Positions 61,651 to 64,000 of a DNA stretch of 64,000 nucleotides are shown here, piece by piece. The first letter of the stretch is position 1. Each line of letters begins with the position of its first letter. Below the pieces are notes generated by a model. That model did not search any database. It was not told where the DNA came from and worked only from the letters and a program-made list of their open reading frames with translations. The stretch is from assembly GCF_965218685.1 (NCBI RefSeq), contig NZ_OZ244657.1:682001-746000 (forward strand). Reading direction: 5' to 3'. The position numbers and the translations under genes are program-made. The stretch is from Thalassobius sp965218685. Its GTDB lineage: Bacteria; Pseudomonadota; Alphaproteobacteria; Rhodobacterales; Rhodobacteraceae.

Positions 61651-62778
61651 CTAACGTGGCATCGGGGTGGTGCCCTCTTTGTAAGGGGTCCAATCTTCGA
61701 TTTCAGGATAGTAGGTCTGACGCCATGCACGCACCCGCGGGTTCATCCGCCGCAGCCACAGCGGCGGGATCGTCGCCATCGCCGCCATCAGCGGATACCC
61801 ATAGGGCAGCTGAGGCGCCTGGCTTGCGTCATAGGTCTGCAGCAGCGGGAACCGCCGATCGGGCTTGTAGTGGTGGTCCGAGTGGCGCTGCAGGTTGATC
61901 AACAGCCAATTCGTCGCCTTATGCGACGCGTTCCAGCTGTGATGAGGCTTCACGTGCTCGTACTTCCCATCCCCCAGATGCTTGCGGGTCAAACCGTAGT
62001 GTTCGACATAATTGGTCAGCTCAAGCTGCCAGATCGCGCTGAGGGCCTGCAGCATGAACAGCGCCAAACCCTCAAGCCCACCAAGACCGATCGCCAGCGC
62101 CAAGGCCCCCAGTTGCAGCACCGCATAGCGCCAGAAAGGGTTCCGAAAGCTGGCCATGGTCAACCCACGGCGCGCCAAAAGCGCCTTTTCAGCGGCCCAG
62201 GCCGACCTTGGGCATTCGCGCAGAACACGGAAGAAATACTGGTGGAAATTCTCGTTATATCGGGCAGTTACAGCATCGCGCGGGGTGCCTACATAGACAT
62301 GGTGAACCAGCAGATGCTCGGATCGAAAATGAGAGTACAAGACCGTCGCCAGCAGCAAGTCACCCAGCCAGCGCTCCAACTTGTTCTTTTGGTGCAGCAG
62401 CTCGTGACTGTAGACGATCCCGATCGTCCCGGTCAGCACACCCACGCCGAAAAACAGCACGATCTTTTCCAACGCAGCCAGATGGGCGGTGTGGGTCACA
62501 AACCAGATCAAACCGAACAGGGTCAACGCCTGCACAGGAAACCAGATCATCGTGATCAGGCGATACCATAGAAGCTGCGCGTCGCTGGTTTGCGGGTCAG
62601 GGTTGTCCAGCTCTTTGCCTAAAACGGCGTCCAGCCCGGTAAAAACCCACCACCCACAAAGAGGCAACAGGAACACAGTCCAGCCCCCATGGATCGCGCC
62701 AATCCAGGCCAGAGGGACCAGCCCCAGTGACAACCAAAAGGGCGCAGCGCGGCGAAAGGCAGAGATCGGAGTGCTCAT
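61651..62778 (-). CDS. AlkB-like membrane monooxygenase (fatty acid desaturase superfamily)
   Basis: This encodes a 375-residue integral membrane di-iron enzyme with the histidine boxes HELLHQ (H125, H129), HLLVHH (H155-H160) and HSDHH near residue 310. Sequence and length resemble alkane 1-monooxygenases, which hydroxylate terminal methyl groups, though many relatives act on other lipids. No rubredoxin gene is adjacent. The start lies 1 nt from the mutY stop (TGA-T-ATG), suggesting translational coupling. Confidence 0.85.
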   Translation of the reverse strand: MSTPISAFRRAAPFWLSLGLVPLAWIGAIHGGWTVFLLPLCGWWVFTGLDAVLGKELDNPDPQTSDAQLLWYRLITMIWFPVQALTLFGLIWFVTHTAHLAALEKIVLFFGVGVLTGTIGIVYSHELLHQKNKLERWLGDLLLATVLYSHFRSEHLLVHHVYVGTPRDAVTARYNENFHQYFFRVLRECPRSAWAAEKALLARRGLTMASFRNPFWRYAVLQLGALALAIGLGGLEGLALFMLQALSAIWQLELTNYVEHYGLTRKHLGDGKYEHVKPHHSWNASHKATNWLLINLQRHSDHHYKPDRRFPLLQTYDASQAPQLPYGYPLMAAMATIPPLWLRRMNPRVRAWRQTYYPEIEDWTPYKEGTTPMPR

Positions 62779-62779
62779 A

Positions 62780-63865
62780 TCATGGCTCCGGGTCAAGAGC
62801 AGTGCCCCCATTGTTGAACTCGGGCCGGGCCAGGTCAAACGCCTTTCGCATCACAGTCGGCAGATCCGAAGGGCGAAATGTCGCGTGGGGGTGGAACTCT
62901 CCTCGATCCGGCGCTTGATCGACGACTTCAGCCACCATCACCCGCAAACGCAGGTGAAAATGGGTGAACGTATGCCGCGCCTCGGCTGGCAGCTCGCGCC
63001 AGTCAGCATTCACAGGCGGGGACTCGGTCGGCGCGTCATTCCAGTCCGAGCCCGGCCAGCCCAGCATGCCGCCCAGCAGACCCTTGTCCGGGCGCCGCTC
63101 CAGTAAAAAGGCGCCGTCATGGCGGCGGGCGACATAGGCAATGCCAAGCCGAGTGGGCTTCGGCTTTTTCGGTTCTTTTCTGGGCAGTTCGGCAGCAGTG
63201 CCGGCCTGACGCGCCACGCAAGGATCGCGCCACGGGCATATCCCACAGGCCGGGCTGCGCGGCGTGCAGATCGTGGCCCCCAGATCCATCACCGCCTGCG
63301 CATAATCTCCGGGTCGGGTTGCCGGGGTCAGCGCAGCCGCCAACCTGGTCAGTTCAGGCTTGGCCCGCGGCAAGGGCGTGTGGACATCATAGAGCCGCGC
63401 CATCACACGTTCGACATTGCCATCCACTACGGTTTCAGCCCGGTCAAACGCGATCGAGGCTATGGCCGAAGCGGTATAGGGTCCAACGCCAGGCAGCTGC
63501 AGAAGCTCCTGATATGTATCTGGAAACTCTCCCCCTAAATCACCCGAAACCACCCGCGCGCATTTCAGCAAGTTGCGGGCACGGGCGTAATAGCCAAGCC
63601 CGGCCCATTCGCCCATCACATCCTCGTCGCGGGCAGCAGCAAGCGCATGAACGTCCGGCCAGCGCGTAGTGAACCGCTCGAAGTACTCCTTTACCGCAGC
63701 CACGGTGGTTTGCTGCAACATCACTTCAGACAGCCAGACACGATAGGGATCGGGAACCACGCCGGTTTTTCGGTCGGCCGGCCCCACACGCCAAGGCATG
63801 ATCCGTGCGTTGCGGTCGTACCACTCCAGCAAATCCTCAGCCGGAACTGTCATCTTTTCACGCAA
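62780..63865 (-). CDS. mutY: A/G-specific adenine glycosylase MutY
   Basis: MutY removes adenine mispaired with 8-oxoguanine. The 361-residue protein has the catalytic E47 in LSEVMLQQT, D148 in VVDGNVERV, the helix-hairpin-helix LPGVGPYTASAI and the [4Fe-4S] ligands C200-x6-C207-x2-C210-x5-C216. A C-terminal NUDIX-like domain that reads 8-oxoG follows. The start is ATG 63865, with a second ATG at 63853. It is co-transcribed with the AlkB-like gene downstream. Confidence 0.95.
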   Translation of the reverse strand: MREKMTVPAEDLLEWYDRNARIMPWRVGPADRKTGVVPDPYRVWLSEVMLQQTTVAAVKEYFERFTTRWPDVHALAAARDEDVMGEWAGLGYYARARNLLKCARVVSGDLGGEFPDTYQELLQLPGVGPYTASAIASIAFDRAETVVDGNVERVMARLYDVHTPLPRAKPELTRLAAALTPATRPGDYAQAVMDLGATICTPRSPACGICPWRDPCVARQAGTAAELPRKEPKKPKPTRLGIAYVARRHDGAFLLERRPDKGLLGGMLGWPGSDWNDAPTESPPVNADWRELPAEARHTFTHFHLRLRVMVAEVVDQAPDRGEFHPHATFRPSDLPTVMRKAFDLARPEFNNGGTALDPEP

Positions 63866-63947
63866 TCTTTATCCCCCGTCAGGTCGCAATAAGCTGGTGT
63901 CTTGGCGCTGCATTACTAGAATAGCACCGAAGCAAAGGAAGCAAGTC

Positions 63948-64000
63948 ATGGCCACGCGCCCCAGTACAACAAAGGGATTTGCCCGAACGTCGAGCCTGCT
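63948..64000 (+). CDS. DUF721-like protein, 5' end only
   Basis: The ATG at 63948 has AAGGAAG upstream and opens MATRPSTTKGFARTSSLL, resembling the N-terminus of the short basic DUF721 proteins commonly next to mutY in Rhodobacteraceae. Only about 17 codons are inside the window, so this is provisional. It is divergent from mutY. Confidence 0.55.
   Translation, partial: MATRPSTTKGFARTSSL

Overview
The window is about 60% G+C chromosomal DNA from an alphaproteobacterium, most likely a marine Rhodobacteraceae (Roseobacter group, Ruegeria/Phaeobacter-like). The evidence is the truB-rpsO-pnp order, a three-gene petABC (bc1) operon, the GANTC methylase CcrM, MtaB next to DapF, many small Roseobacter-type hypotheticals, and an IS91-type element with an accessory tyrosine recombinase. 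The taxonomic call rests on gene content and protein similarity recalled from memory, not on a search.

Layout. 1-5.4 kb: 3' end of truB, two small genes, an RTX protein, rpsO, a secreted protein and pnp. 5.4-31.3 kb: a core mosaic of peroxiredoxin, aldehyde dehydrogenase, a kinase-like protein, an RluA-type synthase, a frameshifted NTF2-like gene, rarD, a thiolase, an orphan STAS/HATPase pair, a gamma-glutamyltransferase, hspQ, an AEC transporter, an SLT lipoprotein, lolA, ftsK, an aminotransferase, an amidase, a UbiH-type hydroxylase, petABC, a GST, a PaiB-like protein, mtaB and dapF. 31.5 kb: tRNA-Lys. 31.6-44.3 kb: an accessory region holding an IS91-like element, a LysR gene, a decayed integrase, a TetR-CPBP protease-serine hydrolase operon, relics of a toxin and of an IS3 element, and a DJ-1/GlxA/aldehyde dehydrogenase group. 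44.5-47.4 kb: small secreted or membrane proteins, a LacI regulator and tRNA-Arg. 47.7-52.8 kb: a redox cluster. 52.9-58.4 kb: urate/ureide catabolism. 58.4-64 kb: rnhB, ccrM, a thiolase, an AlkB-like monooxygenase, mutY and the start of a DUF721 gene.

The most interesting part is the five-gene cluster at 47.7-52.8 kb. A cytosolic FAD/[2Fe-2S] module is fused to a five-helix membrane domain carrying two H-x13-H pairs, the pattern expected for two b haems. It is followed by a membrane-anchored cytochrome with eleven candidate c-haem sites, a Tll0287-like monohaem protein, a small cytochrome c and a globin. Together these could form a complete electron path from NAD(P)H across the inner membrane to a periplasmic multihaem protein. 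The substrate is unknown; reactive nitrogen chemistry is the best guess.

The ureide genes cover urate to allantoate (PuuD, UraH, a PuuE-OHCU decarboxylase fusion) and ureidoglycine to glyoxylate (AllE, AllA). The allantoate-to-ureidoglycine step is not in the window. Two regulatory findings stand out. A 37-bp conserved element occurs upstream of both the GlxA-type regulator and the aldehyde dehydrogenase in the accessory region. Three GANTC sites lie within 39 bp just upstream of ccrM.
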